A stretch of 32,030 nucleotides of DNA from JBBRNH01 sp038230415 (GTDB lineage Bacteria; Bacteroidota; Bacteroidia; Cytophagales; Spirosomataceae). Within the stretch, counting starts at the first letter, position 1. Every line of letters starts with the position of its first letter. The translations under genes and the position numbers were made by a program. This document shows positions 8,209 to 14,623 of the stretch, piece by piece. A model generated the notes under the pieces. That model was not told the origin of the DNA and ran no database searches. It saw only the letters and a list, made by a program, of their open reading frames with translations. Where the stretch lies: contig JBBRNH010000070.1 of the NCBI GenBank assembly GCA_038230415.1, forward strand, positions 1-32,030, given 5' to 3'.

Positions 8209-8640
8209 ATGGCCGACACGGGTAGCTTATTATCGCGGGTGCTGAAATCCGTTTTTTACCGGGCTGCGGGCGGCAAAGCCGTTCGGTATGCCCGCAACAG
8301 TGCAAGTTTATTCGCGCTCATCCGCGATGCCCTGCAAAAAAGCGGTGGTCTGTCGGGCGAGAGCATGAAAGCCGTTCAGCAGCAGTTGGGGGTGCTGACC
8401 CGGATGCTGAAAGCCTACGCCAGCGGGCAGTACAAACAGATTCCCTGGAAAACGGTGGTGCGGATGGTGGCGGTGCTGATTTATTTTGTCTCGCCCCTTG
8501 ATTTTATCCCGGATATGCTCCCTATCATCGGCCTTACCGACGATATTGCGCTTGTTTTTTGGCTGTATGGGGCCATTCAAAGCGACATAGATGCTTTCCG
8601 ATTGTGGGAAAGCCGGAAAGACATCGTGCCGATTGGGTAA
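8209..8640 (+). CDS. DUF1232 (YkvA-like) membrane protein
   Basis: A 143-residue protein from the ATG at 8209 (MADTGSLLSRVLKS). The family signature lies near residues 85-120: VVRMVAVLIYFVSPLDFIPDMLPIIGLTDDIALVFWL, which includes the conserved SPLDxIPD and GxxDD motifs and one or two membrane segments. An N-terminal amphipathic, helix-rich region precedes it. DUF1232 proteins are widespread and have no firmly established role. An upstream in-frame Met at 8152 would add 19 residues with no family similarity, so I prefer 8209. It is divergent from mdh across about 180 nt in which I see no clear promoter. Confidence 0.82.
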   Translation: MADTGSLLSRVLKSVFYRAAGGKAVRYARNSASLFALIRDALQKSGGLSGESMKAVQQQLGVLTRMLKAYASGQYKQIPWKTVVRMVAVLIYFVSPLDFIPDMLPIIGLTDDIALVFWLYGAIQSDIDAFRLWESRKDIVPIG

Positions 8641-8730
8641 AAACGGGCCACCCGATTGTTTTTGTTTACCGGCGTGGTTATTCAGTCGCCAATAGATGAC
8701 CGAATAAAACCAAACTACTCCGAAACAACG

Positions 8731-8738
8731 TAAATTTG
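8731..8738 (+). promoter_or_regulatory. -7 promoter element TAAATTTG of tatA
   Basis: TAAATTTG is an exact match to TAnnTTTG. It places the transcript start near 8742, about 20 nt before the tatA ATG at 8763. No clear -33 TTG is present at the expected distance. It also argues against the in-frame ATG at 8736, which lies within the element. Confidence 0.5.
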
Positions 8739-8762
8739 CAACATACAAACGCTAACTTAATT

Positions 8763-8963
8763 ATGATTAATTCAACAATTTTCGCATTCATGGGCTTGGG
8801 CGGGCAGGAGATGCTCCTGATTTTTCTGGCCCTGCTGTTGTTCTTCGGCGCACAAAAACTGCCCGAACTGGCGCGTGGTCTCGGCAAGGGCATCCGCGAA
8901 TTTAAAGACGCAACCAAAGACGTTCGGGAGAACATCGAAGACGGTCTCAAAGAGACCAAGTAA
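8763..8963 (+). CDS. tatA: Sec-independent protein translocase TatA
   Basis: A 66-residue protein of the twin-arginine translocation pathway, which moves folded proteins across the inner membrane. A short N-terminal segment with MGLGGQEMLLIFLALLLFFGAQKLPELARGLGKGI shows the TatA/E hallmarks. These are one membrane helix (residues about 13-28), the FG hinge, the LPELAR amphipathic helix, and a short charged tail. The length fits the short TatA/TatE type. The ATG at 8763 was preferred to that at 8736 because of the promoter position. A strong terminator follows, and no tatC is next to it. Confidence 0.93.
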   Translation: MINSTIFAFMGLGGQEMLLIFLALLLFFGAQKLPELARGLGKGIREFKDATKDVRENIEDGLKETK

Positions 8964-8987
8964 GATTTTTCTGTTCGTTTTCGCAGA

Positions 8988-9036
8988 CCGCCAGGCGGCT
9001 GGCCCATTTCGGCCCGGTCGCCTGGCGGCTTTTTTT
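8988..9036 (+). terminator. Rho-independent terminator after tatA
   Basis: A 10-bp stem (CCGCCAGGCG at 8988-8997 with 9019-9028) encloses an inner GGCC/GGCC pairing and is followed by seven T (9030-9036). Confidence 0.88.
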
Positions 9037-9056
9037 GTGCAAGCAGTTCGACCAAA

Positions 9057-9923
9057 TCAATCAGCTACCTGTTGGCACATCGGGCAGAAGAACGTGGTGC
9101 GCCCGCCAACAGTTTTGCGCTCGATACGGGTGCTATCGCGGGGGCAGAATCGGTGCGCGTCGGGGTCGTTGTAGGGCGAGGTGTCCCACTCGCGGACGTG
9201 GGTGAGGAATGATTTAGGGAAATCACGGTAGTTGGCTTCACAGCGGATGGCCGTCTCCAACACCAGAATCATGGCTTTGTGGAGTGTTATTAGTTCGTTG
9301 TCGGTCAGACTGTCGGCTATTTTTTCTGGATGAATACGGGCCTGAAACAGCACTTCGTCCACAATCCAGTTGCCCAGCCCGGCCACCGTCTGCTGATCGA
9401 GCAAGACGGGTTTAATCAGTGATTTCCGGCGACGGACACGCCCGGCAAAATCGGCGAGGGCAATCACAAGGCCGTCGGGAGCGATTTTTTTTCGGCGCAG
9501 ATACGCATCAATGTCAGTCACGATACCGACGCGCTCAAACTTGCGCGGACACAAAAAGCCAAGATTAAATCCACTGTCAAACTCAAACACGATGCGGGCA
9601 AAGCGGGGCCGGTCGAGCGAGGCATGGTAGTATTCGAGGTCGCCGGTCATGCCAAAATGCAGATGCACAATCACGCCGGGCGACGACGCGCCGGACAACG
9701 CATCGCCCCGCGCGTCGGCGCCCGGCCCTTCGGTCAGCACAAACAGGTTCTTCCCCACGCGCCGGGTGTCGGTAAATTGCCGCCCTACCAAGGCTTCGAG
9801 CAGGTGGGAATAACTGACAGTGAGCAGTTTAGTATCCTCAACGAGAATATTGGTGATGGGCTGTTGCAGCGACGTGGCTGTTAGATAACGTCGGCGAATT
9901 TCGACTTCGGGTAGTTCGGGCAT
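9057..9923 (-). CDS. Fpg/Nei family DNA glycosylase
   Basis: A 288-residue base-excision repair glycosylase with AP-lyase activity expected on oxidised bases. It begins MPELPEVE, so Pro2 and Glu3 are in place for catalysis. VGKNLF near residues 57-62 carries the conserved Lys. The helix-two-turn-helix shows GLGNWIVDEVLFQARIHPE. The C-terminal zinc-finger region near residues 257-283 reads CPRD...CPMC. One of the four expected Cys is Asp, while the Arg of VGGR is kept. The GNWIVDEVL form resembles plant-type Fpg more than the bacterial GNIYADE form. A short insertion lies near residues 65-80. The start is ATG at 9923. Fpg versus Nei specificity cannot be decided by eye. Confidence 0.88.
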   Translation of the reverse strand: MPELPEVEIRRRYLTATSLQQPITNILVEDTKLLTVSYSHLLEALVGRQFTDTRRVGKNLFVLTEGPGADARGDALSGASSPGVIVHLHFGMTGDLEYYHASLDRPRFARIVFEFDSGFNLGFLCPRKFERVGIVTDIDAYLRRKKIAPDGLVIALADFAGRVRRRKSLIKPVLLDQQTVAGLGNWIVDEVLFQARIHPEKIADSLTDNELITLHKAMILVLETAIRCEANYRDFPKSFLTHVREWDTSPYNDPDAHRFCPRDSTRIERKTVGGRTTFFCPMCQQVAD

Positions 9924-10099
9924 TGTTCAGTAGATCAATCTATACAACATTTATAGGCGTTATTCGTTTTACTTTCATAATCAACGCTGAGGTGTTCTCC
10001 GGTGCAAACCTGCTCCGGCACCACCTCCATCTTCTGCATGGCATAACTGTTTTACTCACGAGTGTTTCGTGTACGCAACTGTTTAAAACTAAATCCGCT

Positions 10100-11047
10100 A
10101 TGGAGACTAATCCCCCAAAATCCCGTACCAGCACCGCCCTCCTGGCCGCGCTGATCATTATGACCGTTCTGGCCGGTGTGATGAGTTATCAATACTTCTC
10201 GGAGAAGAAGGTAGCCGAATTGCAGGAATCAACCATTGCTGACCGCGTTGAGGAGTTGTCGTCAACCCGTGTCCGGTTAGATTCAATTTCAACCGCTCTT
10301 GACATAAAGATCGCCGAAGTTCAGAAACTCGGTGGTAACGTGGACGAACTCCTGAAAATGAAGGAGCAGCTACAAGCCGACAAAACGGCCCTGAGCCGGG
10401 GTAATGCCCGTCAGATCAAATCGTTGATCGCTAAATACGACACAAAAATTAAGGAATATCAGGCGTTCCTGATGGAGAAAGATACGGCTATCGCCCAGCT
10501 TCAGCGCGACAATGGCGCGTTGGCAACCACCAACCAAACGCTGAGTACGGAAAAAACGGCACTTATCACCGAGCGTCAGCAGGCCCGCGATTCAGTTTCG
10601 ACCTATGTGGCGCAAAACACCGAACTGGCTACCAAAGTGAACCGGGCGGCTGCCTTGAAAGCCCAGGATGTGAAGGTTTTCTCGGTATCGAGTAAAGGTA
10701 AAGTGCGCGAAGACGATGCCTACAAAGCCAAACGGCTTGAGAAGATCAAGTTGGTTTACAACCTGTTAGACAACCCGCTGACGAAGGAAGAACCGAAAGA
10801 TGTGTATGTCCGGGTGCTTGACCCCGACGGTGCTATCCTGTCTGATATGGCAAACGGCTCTGGCACGTTCACTTCTGATGGCGACGAGATGGTTTATACC
10901 ACTAAGCAAACCGTGAATTATGACAAAAACGGGCAGCAGGTCGAATTGCTCTACACACGCGGCACAACCTACAAACCCGGCAAATACACGGTCGAACTGT
11001 TTTCGGAAGGCTACAAAATCGGCACCGGCCAGTTTGCCGTTCGGTAG
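10100..11047 (+). CDS. Membrane-anchored coiled-coil protein of unknown function
   Basis: A 315-residue protein from the ATG at 10100 (METNPPKSRTST). A single membrane segment (residues about 12-30, ALLAALIIMTVLAGVMSYQY) leaves most of the chain outside the cytoplasmic membrane. Residues about 35-190 form a long coiled coil rich in Glu, Lys, Gln and Leu. Residues about 205-315 form a beta-rich C-terminal domain with PKDVYVRVLDPDGAIL and PGKYTVELFSEGYKIGTGQF. Such proteins occur across Cytophagales, but I know of no assigned role. An in-frame Met at 9923 overlaps the divergent glycosylase start and adds non-conserved sequence, so it was not used. It ends before a clear terminator. Confidence 0.75.
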   Translation: METNPPKSRTSTALLAALIIMTVLAGVMSYQYFSEKKVAELQESTIADRVEELSSTRVRLDSISTALDIKIAEVQKLGGNVDELLKMKEQLQADKTALSRGNARQIKSLIAKYDTKIKEYQAFLMEKDTAIAQLQRDNGALATTNQTLSTEKTALITERQQARDSVSTYVAQNTELATKVNRAAALKAQDVKVFSVSSKGKVREDDAYKAKRLEKIKLVYNLLDNPLTKEEPKDVYVRVLDPDGAILSDMANGSGTFTSDGDEMVYTTKQTVNYDKNGQQVELLYTRGTTYKPGKYTVELFSEGYKIGTGQFAVR

Positions 11048-11082
11048 AGACTAACGAGTGACAAAAGTACAGTCAAACACAG

Positions 11083-11115
11083 GGGCGGCTCCGAGCGGAG
11101 TCGCCCTTTGTTATT
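11083..11115 (+). terminator. Rho-independent terminator of the coiled-coil gene
   Basis: An 11-bp stem with one G-T pair (GGGCGGCTCCG at 11083-11093 with 11096-11106) is followed by TTTGTTATT. The remaining 190 or so bases up to the tRNA terminator hold nothing I recognise. Confidence 0.8.
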
Positions 11116-11308
11116 GAGTTGAGTCCTATTCAATTGCCGTAGCATAAGCACTCGATGACTGCATTGCCGTACCCCATTTTTGCCTTCGTTTACCATTTCT
11201 TTTCCGTCAGCAATACGTGGTAAATCAGCCGACTGCAACACAAAAACGAGTAACAAATGGGTAGCAAAGTAAGGTCACATAAACAGAAAACAGAGTGGGC
11301 TAAAAACA

Positions 11309-11337
11309 ACAAAAGCCCTGATTATCAGGGCTTTTGT
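11309..11337 (-). terminator. Terminator of the tRNA-Gly/tRNA-Leu unit
   Basis: A perfect 13-bp stem (ACAAAAGCCCTGA, 11309-11321, with 11325-11337) has a 3-nt loop. Read on the minus strand it is followed by TGTTTTTAGCC. It lies 33 nt past the 3' end of tRNA-Leu. Confidence 0.85.
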
Positions 11338-11420
11338 TAGTAGTTTGTTATCCCTTTTTACGGGGATTTGTACCAGGAGCGGGAGTCGAACCCGCACGGG
11401 CTTGTGGCCCACAGGATTTT

Positions 11421-12157
11421 CTTACCAACTACAGCTTTCGCTGCTCGTTACCGGACGCAACGATTTGTGGTCTGGACTTTCTCTTCACCATGTCCCAGCG
11501 TTGAGGTTTAGGTGCCGTCTATTAAGTCTCTACACCTTCCATTTCAGCTTTCGCTGTCAGGCTTGGCTCGGGATTGCCAATCATCACTGATAAGGTTTCC
11601 CCGAATTTAAACGGTTCTACTCCGGCTGTTTCCAACCGGGCACTCAAATTTTTGATATTCTTTGCGCGATAGTTATCTGTAAACGCATGGCAATTAGGGC
11701 ATAATAATTCCAAATTTTCTAAAGAATTATCTGTTCGTACTCCATTTCTATGATGCAATTCTAACGATATTGGATTTGACATCCATTCCGATAAGCCACA
11801 CGATTCGCAACGATGATTTTTATATCCTTCCCCCAAAAGTCTTTTTTTAACTTTATGAGTTTGGTAAGTTTGATGAACCCCATTAAAAATGTCAATCATT
11901 GGAGTTACTCCTTTTGATGGCTTTTTTCTCAGGTTTTTTCCAGATTGGTTTGCCTTGAAACAGCCAAGCCGTTTAGCATGAAAACAAAGCGTTTTGTAAT
12001 TCATGCCAAGCGTGAATGCTGCCTTAGCCATACTTTCTGACTCAAAACATACATTAATCAGTCTTCTTTCAAAAGAAGTATCGAATGTGTAACGCGCCAT
12101 AGAATTGAAGTTAATTACCTTCAATTTACAACATAAAACCCACAATATCAAAGAACT
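11421..12157 (-). ncRNA. Group I self-splicing intron in tRNA-Leu, with an HNH endonuclease ORF
   Basis: A 737-nt intron lies between anticodon positions U34 and A35, the site used by cyanobacterial and plastid tRNA-Leu introns. The 5' exon ends in U and the intron ends in G, as group I introns require. In order on the minus strand the core shows four elements. P is at 11594-11608 (AAATTCGGGGAAACC). Q is at 11560-11578 (GGCAATCCCGAGCCAAGCC). R is at 11511-11535 (GTAGAGACTTAATAG). S is at 11469-11487 (GAAGAGAAAGTCCAGACC). Two identical CAGC-GAAA-GCTG tetraloop hairpins lie at 11545-11556 (P6 region) and 11432-11443 (P9 region). A 7-bp hairpin near the 5' end may be P2. I could not fix the guide sequence for P1; a GGGTTTT stretch is a candidate. 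It resembles subgroup IC3 tRNA introns. Confidence 0.88.
11522..12100 (-). CDS. Intron-encoded HNH homing endonuclease
   Basis: A 192-residue protein inside the group I intron. Residues about 19-45 form a helix-turn-helix-like DNA-binding segment (MAKAAFTLGMNYKTLCFHAKRLG). The HNH nuclease follows: CESCG (Cys98, Cys101), LELHHRNG (His116, His117, Asn119), TDNSLENLELLCPNCH (Cys134, Cys137, His138) and TDNYRAKN. It would cut an intronless tRNA-Leu allele to spread the intron; that role is inferred from position and family. ATG 12100 was chosen because upstream in-frame codons run back into the tRNA exon. The last 30 or so codons overlap the ribozyme P and Q elements, and the TAA stop lies within R. 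Bases 11701-11760 have only 15 G/C of 60, far below the neighbours, which suggests recent transfer. Confidence 0.88.
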   Translation of the reverse strand: MARYTFDTSFERRLINVCFESESMAKAAFTLGMNYKTLCFHAKRLGCFKANQSGKNLRKKPSKGVTPMIDIFNGVHQTYQTHKVKKRLLGEGYKNHRCESCGLSEWMSNPISLELHHRNGVRTDNSLENLELLCPNCHAFTDNYRAKNIKNLSARLETAGVEPFKFGETLSVMIGNPEPSLTAKAEMEGVET

Positions 12158-12198
12158 AAGTCCGGCGTGTCTACCGATTCCACCATCCCGGCATTTAC

Positions 12199-12225
12199 AA
12201 AAAAAGCACCGCAACCCGGTGCTTT
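12199..12225 (-). terminator. Terminator-like hairpin between tRNA-Gly and tRNA-Leu
   Basis: On the minus strand AAAGCACC pairs with GGTGCTTT across a 7-nt loop (GGGTTGC) and is followed by a run of T. It ends only about 7 nt before the first base of tRNA-Leu. Confidence 0.75.
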
Positions 12226-12229
12226 CTTG

Positions 12230-12305
12230 TGGAGCGAAAGACGGGGTTCGAACCCGCGACCTCGACCTTGGCAAGGTCGCGCTCTACCAGCTGAGCTACT
12301 TTCGC
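12230..12305 (-). tRNA. tRNA-Gly(GCC)
   Basis: A 76-nt tRNA with encoded CCA. The acceptor stem GCGAAAG/CTTTCGC is perfect, the D-arm reads GCTC AGCTGGTA GAGC, and the anticodon arm CGACC TTGCCAA GGTCG gives GCC. The T-arm GCGGG TTCGAAC CCCGT has one G-U pair. It heads a two-tRNA unit with a strong promoter 37 nt upstream. Confidence 0.95.
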
Positions 12306-12341
12306 GTTTGGTACAATCGGCTTTTCTGCGAATTGTGGATG

Positions 12342-12371
12342 CAAAAGTAATGCTTTTCTGATTCCTGTCAA
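12342..12371 (-). promoter_or_regulatory. Promoter of the tRNA-Gly/tRNA-Leu unit
   Basis: On the minus strand TTG (12369-12371), exactly 19 nt, then TACTTTTG (12342-12349). This is a full match to the Bacteroidota primary sigma consensus TTG-N19..23-TAnnTTTG. It predicts a start near 12337, about 30 nt before tRNA-Gly. Confidence 0.82.
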
Positions 12372-12390
12372 GAAGAACTCCCGAAAAAAT

Positions 12391-13251
12391 TCACGTCATC
12401 AACACCAGCGTCAGAAAAAAGCCGTTCAGCCCGGAGCCGGCCAGCAGGGTCATGGTCATGGCCGAGCGGAAATCGGCGCGGGCCGCGTCTTGCCGAATGC
12501 GAACGTACCAGGCCACAAAAAATAACATGGCTGGTGTCAGAAAGCCCATCAACGCGAAAAACGGCCACTGCCCGCCAAAAAACACGTAAAATCCGGTCAG
12601 CGACAACCCAAACATCAGCACCGCACAGACAAACGTTCCGCGAACACCCAGCAACCGACTCATGGTGAGATCACCCCGGCGGGCATCTTCATCGTGCTGA
12701 TAAATTTGGGTAATTGGGTACACAGCCAGCAGATTCAGGGTGCAGAGCATGGCCGCGAGCCACAGCCGCGAATCGGTCAGCACGGCCATAACCGGAGCCT
12801 GATTGATGGCCTGAACCGTTGCCAGAAACGTGAAACCGCCCTGAAAGAAACCCACCACTAACCAACTTAATACCGGATATTTTTTGATCCGAATACGGTC
12901 GTGGCTATATGCTTTCGAGATCAGGCCGTAAATGAACAGATACACCACAAACGGCCAGCCCACAAACGCGCCCAGAACCAACGCCAGCCCATCAAATGCG
13001 AGTGCAACCCAAAACAGGGTTTTATCAACGGCAGGTGGGTTTTCGAGAATGCCAATGCTGCCTTCGTCTTTGTCGTAATAGCTGTTGTAGGCATTACTGG
13101 CCGGGTATAGCAACAGGTGGATAATCAGAAAGACGGCTACCGTCAGGCCCAAATCCGGCGCGGGCGACTGACTCAGGGCAAACAAGAAAACGGGCAATAG
13201 AAACAGCGAAAACGGCAATCGCAGGTGCAGCAAAATGGCACGAAGCGTCAT
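12391..13251 (-). CDS. UbiA-family prenyltransferase
   Basis: A 286-residue polytopic membrane protein with about eight helices. The first aspartate motif is NAYNSYYDKDEG (residues 53-64), the Mg-diphosphate site. A conserved loop YSHDRIRIKKYP (115-126) follows, and the second aspartate motif is in QIYQHDEDARRGDLTMS (about 179-195). UbiA enzymes attach polyprenyl chains to aromatic or similar acceptors, as in ubiquinone, menaquinone, heme O or chlorophyll synthesis. The start is ATG at 13251. It is divergent from a type III polyketide synthase 154 nt away. That neighbour makes an aromatic polyketide a plausible acceptor (inference). It could instead be a quinone-pathway enzyme. Confidence 0.85.
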   Translation of the reverse strand: MTLRAILLHLRLPFSLFLLPVFLFALSQSPAPDLGLTVAVFLIIHLLLYPASNAYNSYYDKDEGSIGILENPPAVDKTLFWVALAFDGLALVLGAFVGWPFVVYLFIYGLISKAYSHDRIRIKKYPVLSWLVVGFFQGGFTFLATVQAINQAPVMAVLTDSRLWLAAMLCTLNLLAVYPITQIYQHDEDARRGDLTMSRLLGVRGTFVCAVLMFGLSLTGFYVFFGGQWPFFALMGFLTPAMLFFVAWYVRIRQDAARADFRSAMTMTLLAGSGLNGFFLTLVLMT

Positions 13252-13297
13252 ACGGGCAAGGGTTTAGAGAATGATTGAGCAAAAGAACGGGAAAATT

Positions 13298-13327
13298 TTG
13301 ACCGCACAGGCCCGCACGTTACTTTGG
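13298..13327 (+). promoter_or_regulatory. Candidate promoter of the type III polyketide synthase gene
   Basis: TTG (13298-13300), 19 nt, then TACTTTGG (13320-13327), one base off TAnnTTTG. It would give a leader of about 70 nt before the ATG at 13406. Confidence 0.45.
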
Positions 13328-13405
13328 CTAAACCAAATCCTGCCGTTCTGCGTATCTAACTTTCACGGCGCAAGTCGGTTTATTCGGTACGAGAGCAATT
13401 TTCCA

Positions 13406-14623
13406 ATGAACAATCCTATAAGTAGTTACATCAATGCGATTGGTACGGCAGTGCCGGCGTTTGCAACACCACAGATGCAGATTGCCGATTTTATGGCCGA
13501 TGCCATGCAGTTGGATAACTATAACCGGCGACGGCTAACGGCACTGTATCGCCAGACCCGCATTGCCCAACGCCATTCTGTGCTGCCCGACTATGGCCTG
13601 CAACCCGGTGATTTTACCTTTTATCCCAACACGCCCGGCCTTGAGCCGTTCCCAACGGTGGGCCAGCGGATGGAATTGTATCGGCGCGAAGCCGTACCGT
13701 TGGCTCTGAACGCGGTGAAGGCCTGTTTTACCGACCGCAATGCCGGGCCAACCGCCGACTTTGACCCGCAACAAGTTACGCACCTGATTACCGTCAGTTG
13801 CACCGGCCTATATGCACCGGGGCCGGATATTGAACTTGTGGAAGCCCTCGGTTTGCCAACCACTACGCAACGGCTTGCTATTAATTTTATGGGCTGTTAC
13901 GGCGCGTTCAACGGCCTGAAAACTGCCGATGCCATTGTCCGGGCCGATCCTGATTCGGTAGTGCTGGTGGTTTGCATTGAACTCTGCACGATTCACTTCC
14001 AGAAAAAAACCGAAACCGACCACCTGCTCTCGAACGCGCTTTTTGCCGACGGTGCCGCTGCGGTATTAATTGAGGCCAGTCCCCGCGCTGACCGCTCAAT
14101 GCGACTACGGACGTTTTACAGCGATTTGCTACCCGATGGCCGCAATGAAATGGCCTGGCACGTGGCCGACTTTGGGTTCGAGATGACGCTCACCTCGGAG
14201 GTGCCGGGCGTGATTCAGCACGGGCTGGGGCGGTTGCTCTCTAAACTGCTGGAAAAAAGTGGCCTCACCATCGGCGATATTAACCAGTATGCCATGCACC
14301 CCGGCGGACGAAAAATCTTAGAGGTGATTGAAGATCAGTTGGGTCTCGAACCGGCTCAGAATCAGCCCGCTTACGATGTCTTGCGGCAATACGGCAATAT
14401 GTCGTCGGCAACGGTGCTGTTTGTGCTGCGCGAAATCTGGCAAAAGCAAAACCTCGCCAATGGCCCCACCGGGGGCTTGCCGGGCGGGGTCAGTACCATT
14501 CTAAGCTGTGCGTTCGGGCCGGGCCTGACGCTCGAATCTATGCTACTGGAACTGCGCTCTGAGCCGGTTTTACCACCCGTCTCGGCGACAGTAACTTCCA
14601 CCGCATTAGTCCCCACCGACTGA
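13406..14623 (+). CDS. Type III polyketide synthase (chalcone/stilbene synthase family)
   Basis: A 405-residue homodimeric-type synthase that extends a CoA starter with malonyl units and cyclises the product. The catalytic triad is intact: Cys132 in VSCTGLYAPGPD, His298 in YAMHPGGRKILE and Asn331 in YGNMSSATVLFVL. LSNALFADGAAAVLIEA and the C-terminal GPGLTLESMLL match the family. The start MNNPISSYINAIGTAVP was chosen because family homology begins there; the frame stays open 45 codons upstream across the promoter region. The starter and product (alkylresorcinol, pyrone or other) cannot be read from the sequence. The 3' end overlaps the convergent glycosyltransferase gene by 86 nt. Confidence 0.92.
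   Translation: MNNPISSYINAIGTAVPAFATPQMQIADFMADAMQLDNYNRRRLTALYRQTRIAQRHSVLPDYGLQPGDFTFYPNTPGLEPFPTVGQRMELYRREAVPLALNAVKACFTDRNAGPTADFDPQQVTHLITVSCTGLYAPGPDIELVEALGLPTTTQRLAINFMGCYGAFNGLKTADAIVRADPDSVVLVVCIELCTIHFQKKTETDHLLSNALFADGAAAVLIEASPRADRSMRLRTFYSDLLPDGRNEMAWHVADFGFEMTLTSEVPGVIQHGLGRLLSKLLEKSGLTIGDINQYAMHPGGRKILEVIEDQLGLEPAQNQPAYDVLRQYGNMSSATVLFVLREIWQKQNLANGPTGGLPGGVSTILSCAFGPGLTLESMLLELRSEPVLPPVSATVTSTALVPTD

Larger units (their letters stand above)
11371..12192 (-). tRNA. tRNA-Leu(UAA), interrupted by a group I intron
   Basis: The two exons are 12158-12192 (35 nt, 5' half) and 11371-11420 (50 nt, 3' half). The 5' half shows acceptor GCCGGGA, D-arm with GGTAGAC, and an anticodon strand ending GGACTT. 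The 3' half starts AAAATCC, then a long variable arm (GGGC/GCCC stem), a perfect T-arm (GCGGG TTCGACT CCCGC) and acceptor TCCTGGT plus discriminator A. Joined, the anticodon loop reads CTTAAAA, giving UAA, and the long variable arm confirms a class II tRNA. CCA is not encoded. The spliced tRNA has two G-U pairs in the acceptor stem and one C-U mismatch in the anticodon stem. There is no independent promoter between it and tRNA-Gly, so it probably depends on read-through. Confidence 0.88.

Noticed and set aside
9923..10099. N-terminal extension of the coiled-coil protein from ATG 9923
   Set aside because: It overlaps the start of the divergent glycosylase gene and adds a sequence with no domain logic before the obvious membrane anchor that begins at 10100.
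11116..11300. Possible small gene or integrase remnant between the coiled-coil gene and the tRNA unit
   Set aside because: Frames on both strands are short and resemble nothing I know; the location after a tRNA is suggestive of an integration site but I found no direct repeat of the tRNA 3' end.
12101..12274. Upstream in-frame extension of the HNH endonuclease by 58 codons
   Set aside because: It would read through the tRNA-Leu 5' exon and into the tRNA spacer. The ATG at 12100 lies just inside the intron and begins a sensible protein.
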